A stretch of 54,899 nt of DNA, from positions 1 through 54,899 of the forward strand of contig JAQICB010000144.1 in the NCBI GenBank assembly GCA_027858745.1, read 5' to 3'. Every line of letters starts with the position of its first letter. Position 1 is the stretch's first letter. The notes under the pieces were generated by a model that saw only the letters and a program-made list of their open reading frames with translations, searched no databases and was not told the DNA's origin. Origin of the DNA: Bacteroidales bacterium (GTDB taxonomy: Bacteria > Bacteroidota > Bacteroidia > Bacteroidales > UBA1715). The position numbers and the translations under genes were made by a program. Below are positions 8,800-17,677 of the stretch, piece by piece.

Positions 8800-10637
8800 T
8801 ATTCAACGGTTACCGATTTTGCCAAATTTCTTGGTTGGTCTACATTGCATCCTCGCATTACTGCTATATAGTATGAGAAAAGTTGAAGTGGAATTATGGT
8901 TGTTAAGGGCGCAAGCTCCGGGAGTGTTTCGGGAACCTCCAATACATGGTCCGCAAGTTTTGCAATTGTTGTATCTCCTTCGTTAACCACGGCAATAATT
9001 ATCCCTTTTCGTGCTTTCACTTCCTGAATATTACTCACAACTTTTTCGTATGAATGGTCTTTTGTTGCAATAATGACAACCGGCATGTTTTCGTCAATTA
9101 AAGCAATCGGACCGTGTTTCATTTCTGCAGCAGGATATCCTTCTGCATGAATGTATGATATTTCTTTTAATTTTAATGCTCCTTCTAATGCAACAGGAAA
9201 CAACACACCTCTTCCAAGATAAATACAATTGGTCGCATCTTTATAGAGTGATGCTACATGTTTGTATGTTTCGTTTTGTGATAAAAGTTGTGTTATTTTG
9301 TCCGGAATTTTATACAGCTCTTTTATAAGTGTCGTATATGTTTTCTCTGAAAGTTTTTTTCTTCGTTTTCCCAATAATAAAGATATCATGGTAAGAACGG
9401 TAACTTGTGCGCTGAAAGCTTTTGTTGATGCAACACCAATTTCAGGACCTGCGTGGGTGTATACTCCCGCTTCGGTTTCTCGGGTAAGGCTCGAGCCAAC
9501 AACATTGCAAATGCCAATAACTGTAGCGCCTAATTCTCGTGCCATTTTTACGGCGGCAATAGTATCTGCTGTTTCGCCACTTTGACTCACGGCAATTATG
9601 ACGTCATTTTTTGAAATAATCGGATTTCGATATCTGAATTCCGATGCATATTCCACTTCAACCGGAATGCGGGCAAATTCTTCAATTAAATATTCACCAA
9701 CGAGTCCGGCATGCCATGAGGTGCCACATGCAACAATGATAATTCGTTCTGCTTCATCTAATTTATCAAACACATTGTACAGTCCGCCAAGATATATTTC
9801 GGGAGGATTTTGTGATGCCCGTCCACGGAATGTATCATTTATAGATTTTGGCTGTTCGTAAATTTCTTTGAGCATAAAATGGTCGTACCCACCTTTTTCT
9901 ATTTCTTCAATATCAAGGTTTAATTCCTGAATCATTGGAATTAATGCATCATTGGTAATTGTTTTGAGTGATAACTCATTTTTGGTTACAACAGCTATTT
10001 CTTTATCGTTGAGGTAAATAATGCGGTTTGTGTGCTCAATAATCGGAGTCGCATCTGATGCAATAAAATATTCTTTTTCTCCCACACCAATTACGAGCGG
10101 ACTTCCGTTTCGAGCGGCAATTAATTGATTGGGTTCATCAATGCAAATAACCACCAGTCCGTATGCTCCAATTATTTTGGTGAGAGCCAATCGAACAGCA
10201 AGTTCAGCAGATACTTTGCCTTTTAAATAGATATATTCTATAGTGTTTGCTAAAATTTCAGTATCGGTTTCGCTTGTAAAAGAATATCCTCTGTCGCATA
10301 GTTTCTTTTGGAGTCGGGCATAGTTTTCAATAATGCCGTTGTGAATAACAATAAACTTCCCGTTCATCGACATATGCGGATGTGCATTTATATCATTTGG
10401 CAAACCATGTGTTGCCCATCTGGTATGACCAATACCAATATTTCCGGTAATTTTTTTTGTGGCGGTTTCTTTTTCTAATTCAGAAACTTTTCCTTGTTTT
10501 TTATATACCTGTGCCTTATTATTATCAATAAGAGCTATTCCTGCCGAATCATATCCTCTGTATTCTAATCGTTTAAGTCCGTTTATGAGAATTGGATACG
10601 CATCTTTGTTCCCAATATATCCTACAATTCCGCACAT
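8799..10637 (-). CDS. glmS: Glutamine-fructose-6-phosphate aminotransferase
   Basis: Makes glucosamine-6-phosphate from fructose-6-phosphate and glutamine, the first step toward UDP-GlcNAc for peptidoglycan and lipid A. 612 residues. MCGIVGYIG at the start leaves Cys2 as the N-terminal nucleophile of the glutaminase domain, with GHTRWATHG and HNGIIENY following. Two SIS domains begin near residue 290 (ACGTSWHAG, SQSGETADT, ALEGALKLKEISYIHAEGY). The C-terminus QPRNLAKSVTVE is the conserved end. It starts one base after the DUF4270 stop. I looked for a glmS ribozyme-like leader and see no room for one. Confidence 0.97.
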   Translation of the reverse strand: MCGIVGYIGNKDAYPILINGLKRLEYRGYDSAGIALIDNNKAQVYKKQGKVSELEKETATKKITGNIGIGHTRWATHGLPNDINAHPHMSMNGKFIVIHNGIIENYARLQKKLCDRGYSFTSETDTEILANTIEYIYLKGKVSAELAVRLALTKIIGAYGLVVICIDEPNQLIAARNGSPLVIGVGEKEYFIASDATPIIEHTNRIIYLNDKEIAVVTKNELSLKTITNDALIPMIQELNLDIEEIEKGGYDHFMLKEIYEQPKSINDTFRGRASQNPPEIYLGGLYNVFDKLDEAERIIIVACGTSWHAGLVGEYLIEEFARIPVEVEYASEFRYRNPIISKNDVIIAVSQSGETADTIAAVKMARELGATVIGICNVVGSSLTRETEAGVYTHAGPEIGVASTKAFSAQVTVLTMISLLLGKRRKKLSEKTYTTLIKELYKIPDKITQLLSQNETYKHVASLYKDATNCIYLGRGVLFPVALEGALKLKEISYIHAEGYPAAEMKHGPIALIDENMPVVIIATKDHSYEKVVSNIQEVKARKGIIIAVVNEGDTTIAKLADHVLEVPETLPELAPLTTIIPLQLFSYYIAVMRGCNVDQPRNLAKSVTVE

Positions 10638-10638
10638 G

Positions 10639-11925
10639 TTATTTTGTATAAGTAATTACTAATTTAATTTGATTTTCGTCTTTTTCGTCAATTACTACCC
10701 GGTTTCCGATAATATTATTGTCGGGAACAACAATTTCAAAATAATATGATGATGATGTTTTGGTAGTGTTTCGTAAATCGGTCATAAAAGAATGAAAATT
10801 AAACACATATTCGCTTGAATCGAAATCGACAGATAATGTTGCTAATACTAATTCTTGGGCTTCATTATATACTCGTAAATTGAGTATGGGTGGGTATGGG
10901 TATTCATCATTATCAATATTCTGAATAGGAAGGTGTAATTGTGCGGAATTTATTACCACACTTGAATCCTTCCACGTATCTAAATTATCAAAAGAAAGTT
11001 CCAATTTCAAACCAGCATGTCCTTGAATATAATGTAAGCCCGATTCTGAACCAATAGATTGCTCTACTTCATTTGAAAAATTATGCTGAAAAATATTCAA
11101 AGATTCAATATATACCGACTCTTCGGTCATATCATCACCTGTGTATGAAGTTGGTGAGGGGAGTAACGAAATTGTTTGTTGTGCCGTATCCGAATGGGTG
11201 TAGATGTGTATTTGTGGTGATGCGTAGCGAATAATTGCTGCATCGGCATAATCGCCGTATACATATAATCCTTTAAAGACACCCACAAGCAGAGAGTCTA
11301 CATAAGATTTAATTGTGTCCTTTTGGTAAATAGATTGTATTCTCGTATACAACTCTTCAGCATATTCTTGCGAAAATGTATACTTAAAACCTTTTTCTTT
11401 TGAAAATTGAGGGGTATATGTTTGTGTGCTAATTTCTGTACACGACTCAATTATTGAAGATGGAAGAATACCCTGTTCGTTATAGTTCGTGTAATCGCTT
11501 AGCTTGAGATCTTCTTGCAGTTCTGCAATATGAATTGTTTGTGCAGCCGATTCATTACCATAATAATAGCTGGTATCGTACATTACAAAACTGATAGAAT
11601 CTAAGGTGTATTCGTCGGATAATTCGTAATGAATAGAATCGAAATAGAACCTGTTTATAAAACCCGCTTTGTGACTGCCCGTTATGGGGTCGTTGTACGC
11701 ACCTACCATGTACGCAAATCGTTTGCTGCGAATGGTGCTGTCGTATGCTGTTTGAGCTACGCATTGTGTGGAACTGTCGGTGTGCACCGTGAGAAGCATG
11801 TTTTCTTCCAACACGTCAGTCCCAATGGTGTTTTTATCATCTGAACACGAACTATAAAAAAAAGGGATTATAATTATTAACCCCTTTATTATAAGTGATG
11901 ATTGCTTTACAAATAATGAATGCAT
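10639..11925 (-). CDS. DUF4270 lipoprotein
   Basis: A 428-residue exported lipoprotein. A hydrophobic N-terminal segment is followed by the lipobox-like FYSSC (Cys about residue 27) and DDKNTIGTDVLEEN, a start characteristic of DUF4270. The rest is rich in beta-type sequence and Asp/Ser/Tyr, suggesting a surface or periplasmic beta domain. It lies between a GT5-like gene and glmS, a neighbourhood I recall from other Bacteroidales, but the role is unknown. It probably shares the transcript that starts near 12.8 kb. Confidence 0.8.
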   Translation of the reverse strand: MHSLFVKQSSLIIKGLIIIIPFFYSSCSDDKNTIGTDVLEENMLLTVHTDSSTQCVAQTAYDSTIRSKRFAYMVGAYNDPITGSHKAGFINRFYFDSIHYELSDEYTLDSISFVMYDTSYYYGNESAAQTIHIAELQEDLKLSDYTNYNEQGILPSSIIESCTEISTQTYTPQFSKEKGFKYTFSQEYAEELYTRIQSIYQKDTIKSYVDSLLVGVFKGLYVYGDYADAAIIRYASPQIHIYTHSDTAQQTISLLPSPTSYTGDDMTEESVYIESLNIFQHNFSNEVEQSIGSESGLHYIQGHAGLKLELSFDNLDTWKDSSVVINSAQLHLPIQNIDNDEYPYPPILNLRVYNEAQELVLATLSVDFDSSEYVFNFHSFMTDLRNTTKTSSSYYFEIVVPDNNIIGNRVVIDEKDENQIKLVITYTK

Positions 11926-11976
11926 ATATTTTTTTTTCTTTAGTTATTATTGCAAAAATAATACGCAATAATGTAT

Positions 11977-12786
11977 TTAGCCTAATAAACTGTCGTAAAA
12001 TGCAGAATATTTTTCTGCATATTCTTCATTTCCTTGATACGGAAGAATTTCCTTATTATTGTCTTTGCAAAATTGCAATAATTCTTCGTTCACATTTTCC
12101 GATTCGCAGATAACAGCATCTGAATGATAAATTGCTAATTTCATGATTTGCATCCAGTTTGCTTTTTCGGAAATAAAGGAGATGTCTGAATCAGTAATTC
12201 CGTCAAAAAATACTTTAGACGTAAAGTTTTTCGAGAAAACAGACTTAAAATCAGAATCAAATAAAGAAAAAACTATTTTAGAATTTGCAAATAAAGGGTC
12301 TTCGTAGAATGTTTTTTTCAAGTATAATGGTAATAATGCCGCAAACCAACCTTCGCAATGAACAACATCGGGAGACCACCGTAGTTTTTTAACCGTTTCG
12401 AGCACCCCGCGAGCATAAAAAATCATGCGATCTTCATTATCTTCAAATTCCGACCCGTCATCGTTAGTAAACAATGCTTTTCGTTGAAAAAACTCCTCGT
12501 TATCAATAAAGTACACTTGAAGACGTGCAGCTTGAATCGACGCAACTTTTATAATAAGAGGATGGTCGGTATCGTCAATAATTAAATTCATTCCCGAAAG
12601 TCTAATTACCTCGTGTAATTGATTCCTTCGTTCATTAATCAAACCGTATTTTGGCATGAAACATCTAATTTCTTTGCCATTTTCTTGAATATATTGAGGT
12701 AGGTATCTACTTTTAACAGACATTTCTGTTTCTGGCAAGTATTTAGCCATTTCTTGAGCAACGTATAAAATTTTTGCTTTATCCAT
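11977..12786 (-). CDS. Glycogen/starch synthase N-terminal-like protein (GT5 half, degenerate)
   Basis: 269 residues resembling only the first Rossmann half of GT5 glycogen synthases: ILYVAQEMAKYLPE at the start, FMPKYGLINERR near 45, and PDVVHCEGWFAALLPLYLK around 145. True GlgA is about 480 residues and has a GT1 C-terminal half, absent here. The donor-binding KxGGL motif that should follow the first strand is missing (KYLPETEMS instead), and the usual HxHDW is HCEGW. Databases usually label such short Bacteroidota proteins glycogen synthase. From sequence, glycogen synthesis seems unlikely, and a structural or regulatory role is possible. It is first gene of the glmS transcript and divergent from panC. 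Confidence 0.7.
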   Translation of the reverse strand: MDKAKILYVAQEMAKYLPETEMSVKSRYLPQYIQENGKEIRCFMPKYGLINERRNQLHEVIRLSGMNLIIDDTDHPLIIKVASIQAARLQVYFIDNEEFFQRKALFTNDDGSEFEDNEDRMIFYARGVLETVKKLRWSPDVVHCEGWFAALLPLYLKKTFYEDPLFANSKIVFSLFDSDFKSVFSKNFTSKVFFDGITDSDISFISEKANWMQIMKLAIYHSDAVICESENVNEELLQFCKDNNKEILPYQGNEEYAEKYSAFYDSLLG

Positions 12787-12821
12787 GTGTTAAAAAATTA
12801 ACATAATATAAATTAACGATG

Positions 12822-12829
12822 CAAAGATA
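12822..12829 (-). promoter_or_regulatory. -7 promoter element for the GT5-like/DUF4270/glmS transcript
   Basis: TATCTTTG on the minus strand matches TAnnTTTG, about 36 bases upstream of the ATG at 12786. The nearest TTG upstream lies 26 bases away, wider than usual, so only the -7 element is well supported. Confidence 0.5.
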
Positions 12830-12952
12830 CAAAAAAAAATCTATTTTGTATTAATCAATCATAATCTAAAACACGAATACAGGAATTATTACTCATATTT
12901 TTTTTAGTAAAAACACTCTCTTTTATTTGCAATTGATTTTAAAAAAAAGTTA

Positions 12953-12960
12953 TAGTTTTG
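12953..12960 (+). promoter_or_regulatory. -7 promoter element of panC
   Basis: TAGTTTTG matches TAnnTTTG. A TTG at 12933-12935 lies 17 bases upstream. The predicted start leaves a leader of about 105 bases before panC, long for this organism. Confidence 0.5.
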
Positions 12961-12971
12961 TTTTTTTTATG

Positions 12972-13032
12972 TGAAACATCCATGAAAGTAATTACTAACA
13001 CACATTTTGGATGATTATCTATAGATGTTTCA
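12972..13032 (+). other. Inverted repeat in the panC leader
   Basis: TGAAACATC (12972-12980) is a perfect 9-base inverted match to GATGTTTCA (13024-13032), separated by 43 bases. The spacer itself contains the 10-base palindrome AGTAATTACT. The pair would close a stem-loop in the panC leader RNA. I do not recognise a known riboswitch. No U-run follows, so it is not a simple intrinsic terminator. Confidence 0.45.
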
Positions 13033-13072
13033 TTTGACTTTTAAAGTTAATTAAAGATTAACAGATAAAATA

Positions 13073-13921
13073 ATGAATGTTTTAAAAACATGTGAGGATT
13101 TACGCAAATATGTAGAAGCACATTCTGTTGCCGGCAATACAATTGGGTTTGTACCAACAATGGGGGCTTTACACAATGGACATTTATCCTTGCTTACTCG
13201 GTCCGTTAAGGAAAATGATGTGTCGATTGTGAGTGTGTTTGTGAATCCTATACAATTTAATAATAAAGAGGATTTGCGAATGTATCCGCGAACGCTTGAT
13301 AAAGATATTACTTTGTTAGAATCGGCCGGCTGCAATGCCGTTTTTGTGCCTGAGGTCGCAGAAATGTATCCTGAGGGTGAGATTGTTGCAGAAAAATATG
13401 ATTTCGGATCGCTCGAAACGGTTATGGAGGCTAAATTCCGACCGGGACATTTTAACGGGGTGGCTGTTGTGGTAAAACGATTGTTTGATATAGCAAAACC
13501 GACGCGAGCATATTTTGGCTTAAAAGATTTTCAACAATTGGCAATAATTAAATCCTTGGTCAATCAATATGATATTCCCGTAGAAATTGTATCCTGCGAA
13601 ATTGTACGAGAAGAAGACGGGCTTGCTATGAGCTCTCGAAATGTGCGCTTGAAAGCAGATGAGCGGAAACAGGCTGCACGCATATCTCATACTCTTTTTG
13701 ATGCAGTGCAATATGTCAATAAAAAATCTGTTGATGAGGTGAGAAAATTTGTAATTAATGCGATAAATTCCGTACCTTTACTTTCTGTTGAATATTTCGA
13801 TTTGGTCGATGCGGCAACTCTTCAGTCAATTGATAAATGGGATGATGCAGAGTCTGTTGTTGGTTGTATTGCAGTTAATGTAGGAGAAGTTCGTTTAATT
13901 GATGCCGTGTTGTTTTTATAA
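13073..13921 (+). CDS. panC: Pantothenate synthetase
   Basis: Joins pantoate and beta-alanine with ATP to give pantothenate, in the cytoplasm. 282 residues, the normal size. The ATP-binding PTMGALHNGHLSLL lies at residues 28-41, VFVNPIQFNNKEDLRMYPRT follows, and FRPGHFNGVAVVVKRLF and YFGLKDFQQL come mid-protein. The C-terminal MSSRN motif is present. It is followed ten bases later by panD, which supplies beta-alanine. ATG 13073 follows an AT-rich leader without a Shine-Dalgarno sequence. Confidence 0.97.
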   Translation: MNVLKTCEDLRKYVEAHSVAGNTIGFVPTMGALHNGHLSLLTRSVKENDVSIVSVFVNPIQFNNKEDLRMYPRTLDKDITLLESAGCNAVFVPEVAEMYPEGEIVAEKYDFGSLETVMEAKFRPGHFNGVAVVVKRLFDIAKPTRAYFGLKDFQQLAIIKSLVNQYDIPVEIVSCEIVREEDGLAMSSRNVRLKADERKQAARISHTLFDAVQYVNKKSVDEVRKFVINAINSVPLLSVEYFDLVDAATLQSIDKWDDAESVVGCIAVNVGEVRLIDAVLFL

Positions 13922-13931
13922 ATTGTGAGGT

Positions 13932-14282
13932 ATGGTAATAGAAGTAATGAAATCAAAAATACATAGAGTAACTGTAACCGAGGCTAATCTTGATTATATA
14001 GGAAGTATTACTCTCGATGAAGATTTAATGGATGCTGCAAATCTTATTGCTAATGAAAAAGTGCAGGTGTTAAATATTTCAAATGGTGAGAGAATAGAAA
14101 CGTATGTAATTAAAGGTGAACGAAAAAGTGGGGTCGTGTGTTTAAATGGTCCTGCTGCTCATAGGTTTCAGCCACATGATATTGTGATAGTTATATCGTA
14201 TGCTGCTATAGATTTTGAAGAGGCTAAAAGTTTTAAGCCACGTGTTATTTTTCCGGATACACAAACCAATAAACTTATATAG
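13932..14282 (+). CDS. panD: Aspartate 1-decarboxylase precursor
   Basis: Decarboxylates aspartate to beta-alanine for pantothenate. The 116-residue zymogen carries YIGSIT, where cleavage between Gly24 and Ser25 would create the pyruvoyl group. The position equals that in Escherichia coli, which supports the ATG at 13932 over the ATG at 13947. [17 protein letters not shown] and [15 protein letters not shown] complete the family pattern. It pairs with panC in one transcript. Confidence 0.95.
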   Translation: MVIEVMKSKIHRVTVTEANLDYIGSITLDEDLMDAANLIANEKVQVLNISNGERIETYVIKGERKSGVVCLNGPAAHRFQPHDIVIVISYAAIDFEEAKSFKPRVIFPDTQTNKLI

Positions 14283-14284
14283 TA

Positions 14285-15292
14285 TTGAAAAGTTCTGTTC
14301 AAAATGTCATTAAGTATATTCTCTTTTCCGCTCTCGGATTTGGAATACTCTATATGGCATTTAAAGGTGTAGATTTGAAGGAGCTGTGGCACGAAATGCT
14401 GTCGGTAAATCTATGGTGGGTTGTATTGTCTTTGTTTTTTGCCTTTTTAGGATACTTTTCTCGCGCAATGAGGTGGAAAATATTAATTAATCCTCTCGGT
14501 TATAATCCTTCTCTCAAACATACTTTTTTTTCTCTAATGCTTGGTTATTTTGTGAACCTTGCTCTCCCGCGTGCAGGTGAATTTGCCAGATGTGCCGCAT
14601 TGCAGCGTTCGGAGCATGTGCCTGTGGATAAATTGTTTGGTACAGTAATCATCGAACGAGTTATAGATTTATGTATGCTTATATTATTGGGTCTTGTGGT
14701 CTTGTGTATGAAAATCGATTTGTTCGAACCCTTTATTCAAAAGCATATTTTTACTGCATTTACCGATAAAATTACAGCTATACCTTTGTTGTACTTAATA
14801 GGTGCTGTGGTGGTAATTATAGGTTTTGTTATTCTATTACTCATTTCTCGTAATACTTTCAAAGTCTCACGGAAAATTATAAATTTTGCTAAAGGAATAA
14901 TTGATGGACTAAAGTCTATTTATATAATGAAAAATCGCAGTGCTTTTATATTTCATACCTTGTTTATTTGGTTTATGTATTGGGCAATGACCTATGTTGT
15001 GTTTTTTGCTGTAGATGCAACAGAAGGTCTCGATATGATTGATGGGTTATTTATTTTGATTGTTGGTGGATTGGGCATGTCGGCTCCGGTACAAAGTGGT
15101 ATGGGAGTGTTTCACTATATTGTTGCACAGGCACTTATAATATATGGGCTCGACTATTCCGAAGGTTTGTTGTATGCTACTGTTAGTCATGAGTCTCAAA
15201 TGATATTTGTGATTGGTATGGGGCTTCTATCAATGTGGGTCTTTTCTAAAATTAAAAAAACAAATGAAAAATCTTCTACAGATACAAAATAA
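14285..15292 (+). CDS. Flippase-like / lysylphosphatidylglycerol synthase TM-domain membrane protein
   Basis: 335 residues with about seven or eight membrane segments and the family pattern SRAMRWKILINPLGYNPSLKHTFFSLMLGYFVN followed by LPRAGEFARCAAL. This is the UPF0104/YbhN-AglD type domain also found at the N-terminus of MprF; the substrate is unknown and lipid movement or transfer is the usual guess. It begins with TTG at 14285, two bases after the panD stop, and no nearby in-frame ATG fits. Its 3' end overlaps rfaE2 by 29 bases. Confidence 0.8.
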   Translation: MKSSVQNVIKYILFSALGFGILYMAFKGVDLKELWHEMLSVNLWWVVLSLFFAFLGYFSRAMRWKILINPLGYNPSLKHTFFSLMLGYFVNLALPRAGEFARCAALQRSEHVPVDKLFGTVIIERVIDLCMLILLGLVVLCMKIDLFEPFIQKHIFTAFTDKITAIPLLYLIGAVVVIIGFVILLLISRNTFKVSRKIINFAKGIIDGLKSIYIMKNRSAFIFHTLFIWFMYWAMTYVVFFAVDATEGLDMIDGLFILIVGGLGMSAPVQSGMGVFHYIVAQALIIYGLDYSEGLLYATVSHESQMIFVIGMGLLSMWVFSKIKKTNEKSSTDTK

Positions 15293-15746
15293 AATAGTTT
15301 CTCGCAATGAAGCTGTCGAAATCGTGAAACGTTGGAAGGAACAAGGCGAAAAACTTGTGTTTACAAATGGCTGTTTCGATATTGTGCATAAAGGTCATGT
15401 TTTTTTTCTTGCAGAAGCTAAAGATTTTGGTACAAAACTCGTTGTTGGTCTCAATACCGATGCCTCCGTAAAACGCTTAAAAGGAGAGAGTCGCCCGGTT
15501 AAAGAAGAGGAGTCGCGTATGTATACTCTGGCAGCTTTTTCCTGTGTCGATTTAATAGTCTTGTTTGATGAAGAAACACCGTACAATTTAATTAATTCTC
15601 TTGTTCCCGATGTGTTGGTGAAGGGGAAAGATTATGAAATATCAGAAATTGTTGGTGCTGATGTCGTTTTAAAACATGGCGGAGTGGTGGAGACAATTGA
15701 TTTGCAAAAGGGTTTTTCCTCAACGGCTTACATTAAAAAAATGTAA
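15264..15746 (+). CDS. rfaE2: D-glycero-beta-D-manno-heptose 1-phosphate adenylyltransferase
   Basis: Activates heptose-1-phosphate with ATP to ADP-heptose for LPS core. The 160-residue protein is the C-terminal half of HldE as a separate gene. Signature FTNGCFDIVHKGHVFFL has the nucleotidyltransferase HxGH, and LNTDASVKRLKGESRPV and the C-terminal STAYIKKM are typical. I chose ATG 15264: the open frame continues to 15213, but only inside the preceding gene. The kinase half (RfaE1) is not in the window. Confidence 0.9.
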   Translation: MKNLLQIQNKIVSRNEAVEIVKRWKEQGEKLVFTNGCFDIVHKGHVFFLAEAKDFGTKLVVGLNTDASVKRLKGESRPVKEEESRMYTLAAFSCVDLIVLFDEETPYNLINSLVPDVLVKGKDYEISEIVGADVVLKHGGVVETIDLQKGFSSTAYIKKM

Positions 15747-15813
15747 ATAATTTTGTGTATTTTTCGTAGAGTTTTTATTTACTTTTAAAAAAAATAGTAT
15801 ATTTACCTCATAA

Positions 15814-16236
15814 ATGAAATGTATAAACATGATATTAAAAAAGATACTTTTTTTCGGGCTTGTTCTTCTCCTATTTACAAACTGTTCTAAACGAACAGAA
15901 AGTATGATTGTAGGAGTTTGGGAGGTTGAAGATGTTGGTCAATCTGCGTGGCAAATATATGATCAAGCAACATGGACTTTTTTTGATAACGGGAGATTAG
16001 AGATTTACTGTGACATTAATGCGGTACATGATGGTATTGATGTTGGTGAGTGGGAGGCATTTAACAGAAGTATTATTACACCATATATAGAAATTTCGGG
16101 TTATGCCGAAAAAAGTATGAATGGTAAATGGCGAGTTGAAAAACTTACTAAAAAAATACTTATTCTTAATCGTGTAGAGTATAATGACGGTGAAACTGCC
16201 GGTGCTTTTTTGCGTCGTGAATTTATAAAACGATAA
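15814..16236 (+). CDS. Small lipocalin-like lipoprotein
   Basis: 140 residues. A hydrophobic N-terminus ends in LLLFTNC, a lipobox, with the acylated Cys near residue 24. The mature part (IVGVWEVEDVG, ATWTFFDNGRLEIY, GEWEAFN) has the spacing of lipocalin-like domains of Bacteroidota that follow a GxW pattern. An alternative ATG at 15829 would shorten the signal peptide slightly and is equally plausible. It lies three bases before radA and may be co-transcribed with it. A near-match to the -7 element (TATATTTA) lies at 15798-15805. Function is unknown. Confidence 0.65.
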   Translation: MKCINMILKKILFFGLVLLLFTNCSKRTESMIVGVWEVEDVGQSAWQIYDQATWTFFDNGRLEIYCDINAVHDGIDVGEWEAFNRSIITPYIEISGYAEKSMNGKWRVEKLTKKILILNRVEYNDGETAGAFLRREFIKR

Positions 16237-16238
16237 AT

Positions 16239-17606
16239 GTGGCGAAATCTAAAACTGTGTATGTGTGTCAAAGTTGTGGTACACAATCGCCAAAATGGAT
16301 AGGTAAATGTAATTCGTGTGGTGAATGGAATACGTTTCAGGAAGAAATTATTTCGCATAAACAATCACAATCTTCATCTGTCTCTTCTTTATTGCCCAAA
16401 TCCAAACCAATAGTCCTGAGTGATGTTGCTTCTGAAAATTTTATTCGAATCAATACGGGTATTACAGAGCTTAATACAGTAATAGGCGGTGGACTGGTTC
16501 CCGGTTCTGTTATATTGCTCGGTGGAGAACCTGGGGTTGGTAAATCTACGTTGTTGTTGCAAGTTGCAGGTGCATTACAAAAAAAGGTTTTGTATGTTTC
16601 CGGTGAAGAAAGTCCTCAGCAAATTTTAATGCGTGCTCAACGACTTGAAATACAGGCAGAAAATTGTATTGTGTATAATGAAACATCGGTACTTGATATT
16701 GTCAGTCATGTGCGCGATATTAAACCTGATTTGTTAATTGTCGATTCTGTTCAAACACTGAAACATCCTGATATTGAGTCATCACCCGGAACGGTTTCTC
16801 AAATTCGTGAAACAAGTAATGTGTTAATTGAATTGGCAAAACAAACGCACATGCCACTTATTTTAATTGGTCATATTACTAAAGAAGGGTCTATTGCCGG
16901 ACCAAAAGTTTTGGAACATATGGTTGATGTCGTGCTGCAATTCGAAGGTGATATGCATAATGTGTATCGAGTATTGCGAAGCATTAAAAATCGTTTTGGT
17001 TCTACTTCTGAAATTGGCATTTTCGAAATGGTGCAAGCGGGATTACGTGAGGTGACCAATCCTTCGGAAATGTTACTGAATCGCAATCATGAACAATTAA
17101 GTGGCGTTGCTATTGCTGCTGTTATGGAGGGAATGCGACCACTTTTTGTGGAGGTGCAGGCTCTTGTTTCGACCGCCGCCTATGGCACTCCGCAGCGCAC
17201 CGTAAATGGATATGATAATAAACGAGTAAACATGTTGCTTGCTATTATTGAAAAACGATTGGGAATTAAAGTTTATACCAAAGATGTCTTTATTAATATT
17301 GCCGGTGGCATAAAAGTGCAGGATACTGCAACCGATTTGGCAATTATTGCCGCTATTTTATCTTCACTTTTTGATGTGTATATTCCCGGTACGGCATGTT
17401 TTTCGGGAGAAGTTGGCTTGACCGGAGAGGTGCGAACTGTTTCGCAAATTGAGAAGAGAGTTAAGGAGTCCGTAAAATTGGGGATGAAGCAGATGTATAT
17501 TCCGGTTTCTCGTGCTTCACTCGATTCTAATAATTGTCAAATAGTGCAATGTGCTCGTATCGACCATACTTTTAAAAAATTATTTCGAGAGGCTGAACAA
17601 AATTAA
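16239..17606 (+). CDS. radA: DNA repair protein RadA
   Basis: A RecA-like ATPase that speeds branch migration in recombinational repair. 455 residues. The N-terminal C4 zinc finger CQSCGTQSPKWIGKCNSCGEW is followed by Walker A GGEPGVGKST near residue 90, the RadA-specific KNRFG motif near 250 and a C-terminal Lon-protease-like domain (MLLAIIEKRLG, VFINIAGGIK, GEVGLTGEVR). The start is GTG at 16239, two bases after the preceding stop; the ATG at 16237 is out of frame. Confidence 0.95.
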   Translation: MAKSKTVYVCQSCGTQSPKWIGKCNSCGEWNTFQEEIISHKQSQSSSVSSLLPKSKPIVLSDVASENFIRINTGITELNTVIGGGLVPGSVILLGGEPGVGKSTLLLQVAGALQKKVLYVSGEESPQQILMRAQRLEIQAENCIVYNETSVLDIVSHVRDIKPDLLIVDSVQTLKHPDIESSPGTVSQIRETSNVLIELAKQTHMPLILIGHITKEGSIAGPKVLEHMVDVVLQFEGDMHNVYRVLRSIKNRFGSTSEIGIFEMVQAGLREVTNPSEMLLNRNHEQLSGVAIAAVMEGMRPLFVEVQALVSTAAYGTPQRTVNGYDNKRVNMLLAIIEKRLGIKVYTKDVFINIAGGIKVQDTATDLAIIAAILSSLFDVYIPGTACFSGEVGLTGEVRTVSQIEKRVKESVKLGMKQMYIPVSRASLDSNNCQIVQCARIDHTFKKLFREAEQN

Positions 17607-17677
17607 TATCTATTTTGAATACTTTTTCTTTTAAGTCCTGCGTTTGAATTGTAAGTGTCACATTAAAACTTACGGTC

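Noticed and set aside
10638-10720. glmS ribozyme or leader riboswitch upstream of glmS
   Set aside because: glmS begins one base after the DUF4270 stop; there is no room for an untranslated leader.
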